From positions 680,497 through 744,496 of the forward strand of contig VXAZ01000475.1 in assembly GCA_013399875.1 (NCBI GenBank): a stretch of 64,000 nucleotides of DNA. The letters run 5' to 3'. Position numbers and translations under genes: made by a program. Shown piece by piece: positions 37,207 through 49,440 of this stretch; position 1 is the stretch's first letter, and the number at the start of each line of letters is the position of its first letter. Below the pieces are notes generated by a model that saw only the letters and a program-made list of their open reading frames with translations, searched no databases and was not told the origin of the DNA. This DNA comes from Gymnorhina tibicen. Its lineage: Eukaryota > Chordata > Aves > Passeriformes > Artamidae.

Positions 37207-39904
37207 TGTTCTTATTATCAAAGTGGTTTTATTTATTTTACTTAATATTTCTTTTTGCATTGTGTAGGTTTCTAAATCTATTCTCAAATGTTTTTTACCT
37301 GTCTCAATGTCACCTTAAATTCAAATGTCAATTTATTTGTCCAGGCCTACTTGCAGAAGCAGCCAGCTGAGAAATGGAGCATGAATTCATTAGCAAGTCA
37401 TACCTACCAGAACTGACCTTACAACCTGCACGAATCAAAAGGAAAGACTTAGGTGGGATCACTCCTTCAGTGAAAAAGCAGAGGCTAACCAGCACAGTCA
37501 AAGAGAGCAAGATTTGCAAAGCACAAAATGTTATCAATCCTGTAACATCAAAGCAAAAACAATGGAAAGAAAAAGATATAGAAATAAGTCTCTGAGACTA
37601 TTCCAGTGAATTTGGTAGTTGCTTACTACCTTAAAAAAATACAGGCACAGGAAGCCTTTATCAGTGTGGAACTGTAGAGTCACATAGACAGCCTACACAC
37701 TTTCACTCTAGGGAAGTAAACATTTTACAGCATGAAAGAAATTGCTGTAGTGACCCAGGGGAGCTACCAATGTTTCTTGGATGAGGACAATTAACCAAAC
37801 CAATATAGTTAATTTTGCCACAGGTTTTAAATGATCTAGAAAGCAGAATACACACTTTGCCTTAGTAGACTTAACTTAGGTACTGCAACAGAAGAAAATT
37901 TCAGTAAAACCCCACAGCAACCACAGCTACAAATGAGAAGCCAAGACACCTGAAGGAATAGATTTGCATGGATCTTAAGAACACCACTGAATTTCCGTTA
38001 GCTGGGTTCAGCAGGGACGAGCCTAGACCAGCACAGGCCAGGACTGCGATACACCCTGGTTGGCACCTCTGTAACCACTAGAATTGTGGTGAGCCAGCTA
38101 CAGCTGTAATCACCTGCATGCAGTGTCTTCCCTCCCTGGAAGGGTCTCCTGATGTACACATCTGCACCAAAACAGGCTTTCCCCTAAGCAAATATTATCT
38201 CCATATCAGAGATAAGGAAGTAGAGGTCCATGGCTTATCCCTGCTTATACAACAGGACATTCATGGAACTAGTCTCCAACAACAGTCCCTGTTGAATCTT
38301 GATTCCCACACAGCTGTGCTTACAATGATTTTAGAGACGAGCATCTTTGTGAGCCACTCACCGTCAGAAGTAGTGAAGGAGGAGAAGCACCCATGGCTGC
38401 CCACAGTGAAAAGATCCATAGCATTCAGGCAGGTGGCACTCCAAATCAGTGCCATGGGGGCTGAGGCATGCACACATCCTAGCTGGTTATAATGGTAGTG
38501 GCTTAGGCATGTAACTGTGCCAGGGAGTTGTTGCCTGCTGCTGCCCTGTGTCAGTGGAGGACAAGGCTGTGATGGATGCACACGCCCCATGCTAGCCAGC
38601 CAGCACACAGCAGAGCTACAGCAGCAAAACACCACTTGCACAGAGCCTGTGCCTTTGTCTGGAGCACTTCTTTCCTCCTTTTTAACTAGATGACAGGGAC
38701 CAATTAAACTAATGAGCCTCACAAAGTATTTCCCCTGGCTAACAACAGCCTGTATTAATGTTTGCAGAAGTTCAGCATTTGGGCCATAAGCTTTCTTGTT
38801 AGATGCTAACGCTTTGCAAGATGCTTAAACACCCTATGAAATTCTCCATCTCTTAGACTGGTACCTTTGTCAGGTGTAACAGCCCCTCTCCTCTTTCCCA
38901 CAGCTGACTGTATCCCAGCACCCTGTAGATGCGGGCACCCAAGCAGCACAGCTGTCCCTGCCCAAGACCCAGTTTCTCATAGAAAAGCCATAGAGGACTG
39001 TATGAATCCCAGCCAGGCAATTTCTCTTCTGTGAATAGAGCCCAATTTTGCAATTGTGTCATCTAGTGTTTTTGTTTGTGGAGTGGGTTTTTATTTTGGT
39101 GTGGAAAGCTTAAGTTAAAAAATATAATCCCTTTTCAGTTTAATCTCCCTCAACCTGCTAAATCAGTTTTGGAAAGAAAGATGCAGGTTTAATCTTTCAA
39201 GGTATGTTGTTTTTATAACTGTTGTAATAAATTATAATGAAGAAAATTTCTCTGTTGAACTTGACAAGCCTCTGCTTACAAGAGAAAAAAAAAGGTAACT
39301 ATTGACTTTGGCTTGGATTCTTTCAGCTTGCTCTAATTACTAGTTTTATTATATTCCTGAAAAATGCCAGACTTTCAAATGTGCTGTAAATGCAAACAGT
39401 GAAGAGAAATTAAACATGGAGATAACACCAGGAAAAAAAACGTGTTTATTAACTTCTTCAGTTCCCATTTCATTGCTCCATCAAGCACGTGCCATATTGT
39501 AATGGATATGGGCCCTGGAATTTAGATCCAGATCTGAATCTGCTTGCCTTCCAAATCAGCACCTTTCCAGAACTGTGGCTGCTCCCCAGACCCATTGCTG
39601 AAGCTAAAAATAAGGTACCATTGCACATTCTAGACTCAATTTTTGTAACTTGTGGGCAATTTGTTTTCAATTTTTTTTGCCCAGTTTTAAGCCCCTGGAG
39701 CAGTAAGTGATCATCACTGCAGTTGCAGGACTGTAACAGATTAGCCACCTCAGGCTCTCCATGTAGACCTGTGCTGTAACTTTCCTATGTATGACTTGGG
39801 TCTCTACATCATTATTGCAATTTGTTTTGGCCAGCATTGCTGTCAGGGAAAACGGCTGGGGCATTTTGGTGGGAAGTTAGTACAACCATGATCCAAGGCT
39901 CCCC

Positions 39905-40001
39905 CTTGGTCCTTGTTCGAGGACCAAGTGAAAACCAGGATGGACAAACAAGCAGGCATACAAGCAGAGCTCTGCACTTATGTGATAGAAAAGTGCAGAG
40001 C
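39905..40001. repeat. Two adjacent perfect inverted repeats
   Basis: The first (39,905-39,928) has arms CTTGGTCC and GGACCAAG around an 8-base loop. The second (39,969-40,001) has 11 bp arms GCTCTGCACTT and AAGTGCAGAGC around an 11-base loop and contains the nested palindrome GCAGAGCTCTGC. Neither extends to microRNA-precursor length. Their closeness is notable, but no function is shown. Confidence 0.85.
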
Positions 40002-42639
40002 ACTTTCAGAATAGACTAGAACTTTATGCAAGAAAATCAAGCTAAAGAGAAAAGAGGCAAGAGCTCAGCATACCCTTGAATATGGGCACGGCCGCAAACT
40101 TCCAAAGGGCTAAGATCAGACTTAGTCTGATCCACTTATCATCTTATGTAGTTAATAGACTAGAACCAACACACTTCTTCAGAGCAGAACTTCCAACTCT
40201 AGAAGAAAACAGTTGACTGAAATCAGGTTTCAGACTCCAAGGATGCAAGAGCAATATGAACAAGGCACTTTAGCAAATTTAAGTACTGTACTAATCACTC
40301 CAGCTTTTCATCTTACCTTAAGGTGCATAAATAATCCTCTATTAATCATCATCCTTTCCTTGTTTCACTGCTGCTCAGCTTTAGACAGAGACTTCTAAGC
40401 ACTTTGAGAGAGATTGCTGCTGGTAAAACTTACACTGGAATATTCCCCAGTCCTCCTCCACCTTGCAAAGAAAGTCAGATAGGACTTACATAGAAAGTGC
40501 TCAGCTCTTAACCAAATAGATCATTTGGAAGTCAATAGAAACATCTAAACCAGAGAACTGGAGTCCTGGGAAGCCAGATGTATTTCACATCTGAAATGAT
40601 ATGTCCATATCACAGCAAAACCTTGCATTTACATATCACTTCATCCCTAAAAACAGAAGAACATATAAAAAATTATTTAACTTCATAGTATCTGCATTAG
40701 GTCATCTGTTGTAGGGATGAAGACATTTACCAAGATCCTGGACCTGTGAGGAGTTACCCAGATGACATTACCCTGACACCAATGGCAAGAGTGTCTGCCA
40801 CTTGGCAAAACAATGCCCTGACTGATAATGCCAGAGACACAGAGAACAGTGATCAGAATACAAATTTTAATTCCAGAAAGCAGCTTCATTCAGGACATGT
40901 CCTTAAATCTCAGCATTTGCTTTTCTATTCCAGGAAAAGGATACAGGGCTCCTGATTACTAGTCATTTGCTCAAAACATTATTCTTGTAATTAAATATAA
41001 TGTTAAAAACTTGAAGGCAATAGTTTTTTCAGCTCATTCGAGATAGCAATTTTATTTCGCATTTTGCTATTGCTATTGAAGTCAGTGAGAGTTTTACCAT
41101 TAACTTCAGTATGATAAGGATCAAGCTTTTAATGCACACTAACTTTTCATTGACTAAGGGAAAAGAATTAGGCTATTGTTTGCTTTGCACTCACCTGAGT
41201 TTTTTTGCAAAACAATACCTTTCATTTTACTTCAGTGATTGCTAGCTGTTCTGAACAGTCTGTGCTTTTCCATCTAAAAGCTAAATATAATGTCAATTAC
41301 AAAACTCTCCAAAGACTTTTGCCACATTTGAGACTTCTTTTAACAGACAATAACAGTTTCAAGTTGCTCACAACACTCTGAAACCAGCTACAGGCAATGA
41401 TTGCTTTTATTGAAGAAAATAAAATGACCACAATTATATCGCACTGCATTCTGTTATACTTGGAACTTGAAATTGGAACTGTGCTGAAAGGAACAGATAG
41501 TGCACAGATGCTGATTTAATATACACCAATATTTGAAATTAAAACCCACAAATTACACTCATCATCTTTACTTACACAAGGAACTACTGGCCACTTAATA
41601 ACTTTTAATGATCATACCAAGGGAAGACAACTACATGGCAAACACTATATTATTGTTGTAGTCCCGTCCCAAATCTCAGCCTAAGTAAACTACTCCACAA
41701 AGACTTCCTCCTGTGTTTCAATATGACATGCTGCTTGCTTCACTTCAGCTTACGTGCTGTTGATAAGCATCATTGAATACTTTGAGGTCCTGTCCTCACA
41801 TCATCATAGCAGGTAAGGTTCTCCTTACTGTAAAACAACACCCCACTGCTGCTGTCTAGGTAGCTACACTCAGTAGCTCCAGGCTGAAAATTTGACTCGC
41901 TGGATTTAGACATATAAAAGACTAAATTGGTGTAATGTACTTGCAATGAGAGCAAACAAATGACAAAAAAATCCAAACCATGCTCTCATAGTCACTCTTG
42001 CTGAAACTCACTACAAAGAAGATGCATTCACAGTGTTTTTAGGGAGGTAAGCATTAAGATCCTGATTGCGATGCCAGTGTTTGGGGTTTGGTCGCTAGTC
42101 ACACTAGAAATCACAGCTTCAGTAGGAACTTGGTGGAGAAAGCTTTTTCAAACACGAATTATATGTATCATATATATTTGAGCTGTCATCCTCAGAACTC
42201 ACTAGCATATGAACTCTCTGAAAGATGGATCAATTTTGAAGCAAGCTTACACAAGACCCTGCAACTCTGCAGGGCATGGAACACTTTCTGCATGACCCAA
42301 GGGGATGCTAAAGGCACCAATCACCCCGCAGGTTTGTTCTATATTAGAGCACGATGAAACAATATACAGGAGACTTTACTTTAAGCAAATCACTATCCCG
42401 CAATCCAGTCTAAACCTTTCCTCAACCTGTGTATCTCTGCACACACACACAAACTTGTAAGCACTTATCAGTACACTGAGGCGCAGATCTATAGTGTTTA
42501 TCTTTTTGTACTGCAGAACATTGTACAGCATACCAGGCCTGTCTTTTCTGATTATATTCCTACCCTGCTTAACTCAGCTCTTTCACAGGTAAATTTCTTC
42601 CAAAATTCACTTTTCTTAGCACATTTCTATATTAAAAAG

Positions 42640-42720
42640 AACAAAAAAAACCCAAAAAAACCCCAAAATCCCAGAAAAACAAAACGTTAAACACACAAAA
42701 CAAAAGCAAACAAACCCCCA
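42640..42720. repeat. A/C-rich low-complexity patch
   Basis: Runs of A broken by C clusters (aaaaaaaccc-type units) for about 80 bp with almost no T. It could be a decayed poly-A tail of an old retroposon, but no body is recognisable beside it. Confidence 0.7.
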
Positions 42721-45700
42721 CTTGTGTATAAACAGTTGTTGAAAGTGAGGTAGGAGAGACCTGAGAGCAACAAAGAGCAACAAACAAATCCCCTCCATTT
42801 CAGAATAAAGTGCAATGAACTCTACATATTAAGATAGGACTCTCCACTTTTTTCTGACACAGTTGCCTAATATCTTGCCTTTCCTAGTGCTTCTCTACAT
42901 TCTCCTTACTGTCAATGGGGATAAAGAGGCAATGAGCAGAAAAAAACATCTAATCTACTTTAGAAATTTGTGCCAGGGAGAAAGGAATGATTGATTTTTA
43001 AAGATGCTTGGCTCTCTCTACTGGTCACTGAGGGAGATGAGATACTTTGCTTTGACAAGACAGTCAACTTTTACCAAGTTTCTAAGGGAAGACCCACCCC
43101 TGAAAGACTTAATAAAAGGATCACTGTTTAGATGAGCCTAAGTTTCTTCAAAAACATGATGGATAGACGTATTACATGCAGCTGCACGCAGTCAGCACCA
43201 CCCCTCAGGTCTGCTTTATCCCTTTTTGCTTCTGCTTGACAAGGGAAGTCCAGTAAGATTTCTTTGTTGAGATAACGTTTCAGTATCTTGGCCATGAGGC
43301 TGGGTGCTTCAGAAGATCAGAATGTTAAGAAGAGCCTGCTGGCATTGTTTCATGAAGAAAGGATGCAGAAAGGAACAATTCTTTCCTCAGTACATGTTTG
43401 TACCTTAAAATAAGACTTGTAGGAAGGCCTTGCCTGCATAATTGATAGACCGAGCTATCAAAGGTGAAAATTGCATTCCTGGTTCCCTTTCAACACTTTT
43501 TTGAGGGTGGCAAGAGAGGAAGCCTTCAGAATACATTGGCTGTGAAAATCCAATGAAGTAAATTTTTTTTATTATTCAATTTGCTTTATAACTTACTGCT
43601 TTGGGACATATACACCTAGCCACTGCTTAGAAAGACCAAATAGAATGTGAGGTCAACAAGGAAGAGATGGCTTGTTTAATGCTGTTTTCTTTGATTTCCT
43701 GCAGAATCCCTCAAATCTCCCTCTTCAAAGGTATCATTTGCTATTGATCTCTGCTGCAGCAGAAAGCCTATCCTAACACACTTGCTCAAAAAAAGCTGAA
43801 AATTAGAGCAGGGTGGTAAACAGGAATCTCCTTTTGAAAATCAGGCTGAGATTTTGCCATTCAAACTTGGTCTTTACCCAGTAAAAGAAAGAGAGGAGAA
43901 ATCCCACCAGTCAGTTTTTACAACCTGCACCTGAGATGCATAAAAGCCAACCTGAAGTCTCTAGCTGGCCTGCCTACAGCAGCTTTCTGAACCTGTCCAT
44001 TGCATACTTTTGCTTGCAAAGCTCCAACTCCCATGGAATCTGTTACGGATTCAAACACTCTCAGTGCCTCCCATTACAATTTTACCACTTCATATAAAAA
44101 AATTAACTACTTCTCGGCCAGGCACAGTGCTTGGATTTGGTCTTTCATCTCCCAAATCACAGGTAAGAGGCTGAATCACCTGGCTGTGTTTAGTGCAAAC
44201 TCCAGAAGAGATTAAGAGAAAGACTGACTACAGATCGCTGGATAAAGACACTGTTTGGTCTCAGGAAGATCCAGGTTAAAAAGTGCCTTTTGTTTTAGTA
44301 TTTTAATGCCAGTTTATCACTTCTCAGAACCTAAACACTGGAGTCTTGATAATGTTGGAGTGAGTCCATATCTCTGTCTAAGCATTCAGGACCCCACTGA
44401 AAAATGTCCTGTTATGTTTTTCAACGCTTGTTCAAAGGTTGAAGAGAACATGTTACTAAAATTTTATGGGCCACCTTAGTGCAGTTTTGAATAGCCTCTT
44501 CTGGCAAATAGCGTATTTGTATATGTTGCATAGAGCAATACATTGCAAGTTTATTAGCAAATGGCAAAAATTCCATCAGTCCCAAGATTTACATATAAGT
44601 CACTCTTCTGTGTCCAGCCTTAAGCAAATGGTTTGAGGGAGCCAAGACATTGTGAAAGGAGCTATGCAGTTTATCCAGATGTCCCTCAAAAAAAAGAAAA
44701 GAGCAGCAATTATCATCTGCTGTTACAGTTTGTTTTGGGAAGAATTTCTTGAGCTGAAGTGGGCTGAAGACAGACAAGGACAGGCAAAAATACCCATAGT
44801 AACTTCAAATCCTGACAAAGTGCCTTGGGGAACTTTTGTACCTTGATGAGCAGCATGAATTTTAGAAGGTTTTGTGTTCGTTCGTTTGTCTTGTTCAAGA
44901 TCCCTTTGGATTCTGGTGGCTGTGGTTTTATTAAAAACTACCCTATTTTTGTGAGGGCTCCTGAGCTGATGGCCTCGGGTTGAGTGCATGCCTTTACAAG
45001 TGGCTTGAAATCACTCACTGTCACACTGACTCTTCTGTTTCATTTTCTGCTTACTGAGCACAGAGCGGAGATGGATGCTTTCACTGGGTCTGTCACCTGC
45101 AAAGCCTTGGAGGGAGGACCCAGAAATAAACATGGTGATTTTTCTTTCTGTCCTACGGATCCCAGTGGAAGTCAACATTTTCCATTCCCCCTAGAATATT
45201 CTGTGGTTAAAGGAAAGGGATCATCTCACCTATCTTTTTGCACATTAACAGCACATGCATACTTTTTCAGTAAAGTTACAGTACAGAGATGGCTCTTTCA
45301 CTTGAAGGCAGACAGAAGTGAAGCACATTGTGCCATTTTCAATATCACTCCAGTGCTTACCCCCACATTGTGCTTCCAGAATAGTTCATATCCATCCCTC
45401 TGACAGTGGGAACAGAGCCTCACTCAATGCTACCTTCGCTTTTCCTCAATTTATCACACATTTTTTCTTTAGTTCCTATTATTTGCCTTTGATCAAAGCT
45501 AATGATCAAAGCTGGCTCCCTTCTTCCTCTGCATGACATCCTATCCGTGAATGACCCTGGGAGTGTACAGCTCACAGAGCACACACCCATCGGGTGGCTC
45601 TATGAAACCAAGAAAAGCCAAGCAACTTCTTTAGTAGACTTTCATCAGAGGGTTGCTAAGTTCTAAAACAAACAGAGAATAGCAGCTTTGATTTTCTCTG

Positions 45701-46819
45701 GGTATGTGGTGTTAAAGATCTGAAACTCTATAAAGAAAATAAAAGTGGGAGAGCCCTTCAAAGACAAAAAGAAATGGGAGAACAAAGATGATTTCACTTA
45801 GAAATGTCAAGTGAATAACCTGTTTCTCTGGATAAGACCAGGCTGGAAAAGAGCCGCTCTTTACTCTGACATGCTCCTTACCAAAAAGTGCTAAATCCAC
45901 GGTACCAGGGATGGTTCTACCTTTATGTTGTGCCCTCACTGCTGAGAGGTGAAGTAAAAACTCTTTTTCAGTTTTTTAAGCATAAAGTGCAGTCACAGGG
46001 GCAAGTTTTCCCCAGGGTTAGGACTGTCTTTTCCCATGTATTCCAATCCACAGAAATTCTAGATGTTTCCTTCATAACAATTCCTCTTTCTGAATATTTT
46101 TTCTTAATTTCTTGTTTTACAAAATTTGCATGGATTGTAAGATCTTAAGTCCAGGATAAGTTGAATTCTGTCTGACCAAAAAAACCCCAAACCCTTCACT
46201 TCTGACCTTAACAAAAGAGAAGGTAGCTTATTTTCTAACCTGTTCTTCTTCTTCTTCTATATACCATCTCCTTCTGGGGCGGTTGTTACTGATTGTGATG
46301 CAGGGTTTGTTAATTTAGGGATTTCTTTTTGGTGATGTATTTTTTACTAAGATTAAGATAAGTGCCAAGAAATACTTTCACACTAATCATCAGTTATTTT
46401 CCCAGTCTCTCCCCACCTGAAGCAAAAAATTTAGAAGCAAAAACCTAAAAATCTTATGTCCACTCATATGAACTTCTGAGTCCCCTAGATAAGTTAGCAC
46501 TTTTTTAAAGCTGGTCTTAGTCGCACCAGCTGCATAACTGATCATCTCTTACAGCAAAGGTTTTGACCATTATTATAAAAGAAAGCATTCCTCTTCCAGT
46601 TTTCCTAGGAAAAAACGTCATCACATTTAAATTATAAATTAAGCAATTGGATAATATCTCACAATTTTTGTTTCTTTGGTAAAGGAAAACCTCTCTCAAA
46701 ACTAGTCATCAGGGACCAATGGAAATGTTCATATTTTCAGACTGAAGAAGGCAGCTTTGCTGAAGTTCTGGAAAACTTGAGAGAAGAGCAGCAACTGGTA
46801 TGAAGACAGAGAAATGAGA

Positions 46820-47405
46820 ATCATAGAATCACAGAATCATTTAGGTTGGAAAAGACCTTTAAGATCATCAAGTCCAACCATAAACCCAACACTGACAAGT
46901 CTACCACCAAACTATGTCCCTAAATGCCACATATACATACCTTTTAAATACCTTCAGGGATGGTGACTCCACCACTTTCCCCACTTCAACCTTTTTCAAT
47001 GCCTAACAACACTTTCGGTGAAGAAGTTTTTCCTAATATCCTATTTAAACCTCCCCCTGAGCAGCTTTAGGCCATTTCCTCTCATCCTGTCTCTTTGTAC
47101 TTGGGAGAAGAGACTGATCCCTACCTGGCTACAACCTTCTTTCAGACAGTTGTAGACAGCGATAAGATCCGCCCCCTCGAGTCTCCTTTTCTCCAGGCTA
47201 AACAATCCCAGCTTCCTCAGCTGTTCCTCATCAGAGTTGTGCTCCAGACCCTTCACAGTTGCCATTCTCTGGACTTGCTCTAGTACCCCAATGTCCTTCT
47301 TGTTTTGAGGGGCCCAGAACAGAAGACAGGGCTCAAGAGGTGGCCTCACCAATGCCAAGTATAGAGGGGCAATCATTGCCCTACACCTGCTGGCCACAGT
47401 GCAGA
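46820..47405 (-). mobile_element. 5'-truncated CR1 LINE fragment
   Basis: The left end has the CR1 octamer tail in reverse (atcatagaatcacagaatcat), followed by ttggaaaagacctttaagat, typical of the CR1 3' UTR. On the minus strand, coding remnants of the reverse transcriptase C-terminus follow in order: [29 protein letters not shown] and [14 protein letters not shown], with stops and at least one shift before the tail. The copy is under 600 bp, so only the end of ORF2 and the 3' UTR remain. It differs in its 3' UTR from the 20.5 kb copy, so it is probably another CR1 subfamily. Confidence 0.94.
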
Positions 47406-48157
47406 AGCCAAAAATTATGTTCATTGCAACTACAAAGTGGGAAAAAAGACAGAATAGAGTGAAAAGTTGTTGCAGGAGATACCTCTTGGGGCAGATCACA
47501 TGTAGAGCAAGAGAATGGTCAAGACGAAGTCGTGACCATTTAGAAATCAAACTCAGCATACGGGTACTTCAAATAGTTTCAGTATTTTGGCTTTTATGTA
47601 GTCACCTGTTAGCTGCTTGTTTCAGTTACAAGAAAAAAAATCCCTGCTTCAGTTCCTACCATAGCTCTACTGTACCTGTGGAAGAGCAACTACAGTCTCT
47701 CTTTCTCCATGCATCATTGACAAAGTTTTCAGCTGAGTCTCCAGCTGCAGATTCTTTATCGGTGGTTATAACGTGAAAAGCAGAAGGGAGCACAGCTTGA
47801 ACTGCAGAACCCAGGTTATTGGGTTCCCAGGTTATATGAATACCTATTCAGAGAAATGATCCCTTTATTGATAATCTGAGAAAAACTGATAATGGGACAA
47901 TAAAAAACAAATGGGAAACCCCTGCAGTCAACCATAAGGGGTTTCATCTGACTACAGAATATGCAGTAAGGAGCAAAGAGATAAAGGGAGGATTCAGTGA
48001 GACCAAATCCAGTGGGATTGCACAGCAGGTATGTACTTCCTATATGGCAGAATATTCAGAAAACTGTGGAAAATGATCAGTTATTAGTGTGCAGTTGGTA
48101 TGAGAAAAACAAAGATTGGACGCAGATAAGATAGTCTGCCTTGATACTTGCCTCAAA
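47406..48157. other. Unique sequence between CR1 fragments
   Basis: No gene, RNA or repeat is recognised. The frames in it are short, and the 125-codon plus-strand frame at 47,399-47,776 begins inside the CR1 edge and resembles nothing known. Confidence 0.55.
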
Positions 48158-48265
48158 AGATTGCCCTTCTCTGGACACACTAGAGAAGCAAAATATCCTT
48201 CATGTAGCGAAGCACCCAAAACTGGATGCAATACTTGAGGTGCAGCCTCACCAGCACTGCAAATC
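48158..48265 (-). mobile_element. Small, old CR1 ORF2 fragment
   Basis: About 100 bp matching the CR1 region that encodes the 'WGPQHKKD...QR' part of the reverse transcriptase: ttgcccttctctggacacac, then a stretch like 'atgtagcgaagcacccaaa' and gaggtgcagcctcaccagca. Both the 3' tail and all upstream ORF2 are missing and several bases have changed, so it is an old remnant, possibly separated from a larger insertion by deletion. Confidence 0.72.
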
Positions 48266-48889
48266 CTATTTTCAGAGATTTGTAGTCATTACGGACAAAT
48301 TGTTTCCCACTATATAAAATACTATAAATCCTGAATAATGACTTGCATTGTCTAAGAAAAAGTATTCAGGAAGCGCACATTCTAAAGATGCATCAGAGGT
48401 CCTGAGTGATTTCTGATGTGTCTACATTAACATTTTCATTTGTTTAGCAAAACTTAGTATGTTTTGTTTCACACTGCAGAGCTGTCCTGGCTCTGAATCC
48501 CCTGCAGAGGAAACTAAATCAACAGATGTGTCCCAGGAATTAAACACGTGTGCTCCAGCTGCTGATCAGCATTCAGTTCATGGGACCAGACTAGAGCTAC
48601 CACAAAATGATCCTCCCTCTTTGCTACACCTCTGAAAATGTCGGTTGTGCAGAGGTCACAGCACCAACTGTTCATCTTTCTGAACCTGCTTTTATTGGGT
48701 CAAAATACTTAATATTGGCACAACCGCTGTGCTCCCCACTGAACCTATGGGCACATCTGGAAAGTAAACTTAAGGACGACTGTAGCATGTCTTGAGGATA
48801 GCTGAGGGAGCTGTCACCAAGGACAGGTCTCATACATGTAACATACTACTAGTACATAAGCAGCAAGCCTCTTCCCAAAGGTTTTAGAT
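48266..48889. other. Unique sequence
   Basis: No recognisable gene or repeat between the CR1 remnant and the GC-rich block. Confidence 0.55.
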
Positions 48890-49440
48890 AACAGCCCGGG
48901 TGGTAACAAAGCCCTTTGTCCTTATTCCTGTTCTGCTGAGAGATACACTTAGTGCAGGTAGCTGGGTGTGCTGCAGTGGCAGCGCCAGCTGCAGGTTGAG
49001 CGCTGGGTGGTGGGAGTCCAAGGTGAGAGAACTGTGGCCAGCCCTTTGCACGGCAAAGGGCACCGGGACCTCTGGCAAAGCCAGATGACTCAGAGACACA
49101 GCAGGAGCCGAGGGCTCAGCTGGAAGACCCCCATGCTCATAGACTGTGAGTGCAAAAAGCCCAGTTTCTCCTTTTTTGGGAGTCCCTCCCCAGAGGCACG
49201 AGCTGGTGGTCTCATTCTGTTGGTGCACCATGATAAAATTAAAGGAACTGGGAGTTTGAGACTCTGCTATGTGAAATCTAGGGTCGAGCCAGTAGGGAAA
49301 TCTGGCCTGACAGTGAAAGTGAGGTGTGTAGGGAATAAAGCGGGGCATCCATTGGCTTACTGGAGCCACCTGCCGAGAAGTGGCTTCAATCCCAGCAGTT
49401 AAAGTCACTGGTGGTGGGAGTGTGACTGCTGGAGTGCCAC
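48890..49440. other. GC-rich block of unknown origin, possibly an unclassified LTR
   Basis: About 550 bp stands out from its AT-rich flanks by higher GC, several CpGs (agcgcc, gagcgc, cacggc, accggg, gccgag) and a 199-codon open frame on the minus strand (48,884-49,483) that resembles no protein I know. On the plus strand an AATAAA (about 49,337) comes roughly 100 bp before the right edge, as a polyadenylation signal would in an LTR, and an inverted repeat agtcac...gtgact lies at the right edge. I find no matching terminal repeats or target duplication. A retroelement LTR, a decayed retrocopy or a regulatory island are all possible. Confidence 0.3.

Larger units (their letters stand above)
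34372..46819. other. Long unique non-coding stretch
   Basis: Over 12 kb without a supported gene or interspersed repeat. It contains a TA-rich simple repeat (37,167-37,206), two strong hairpins (39,905-39,928 and 39,969-40,001) and an A/C-rich low-complexity patch (42,640-42,720). At 38,118-38,722 both strands carry open frames of 124 and 153 codons in a GC-richer patch, with no recognisable product. A TTC run lies near 46,243-46,258. Splice-bounded micro-segments, for example plus 34,920-34,952, are within chance. Confidence 0.5.

Noticed and set aside
38118..38722. 124- and 153-codon frames on opposite strands
   Set aside because: Mutually overlapping, in a GC-richer patch with fewer chance stops, with no recognisable protein.
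41193..41250. Minus-strand donor CTCAG/gtgagt of consensus quality
   Set aside because: All upstream frames to a plausible acceptor contain stops.
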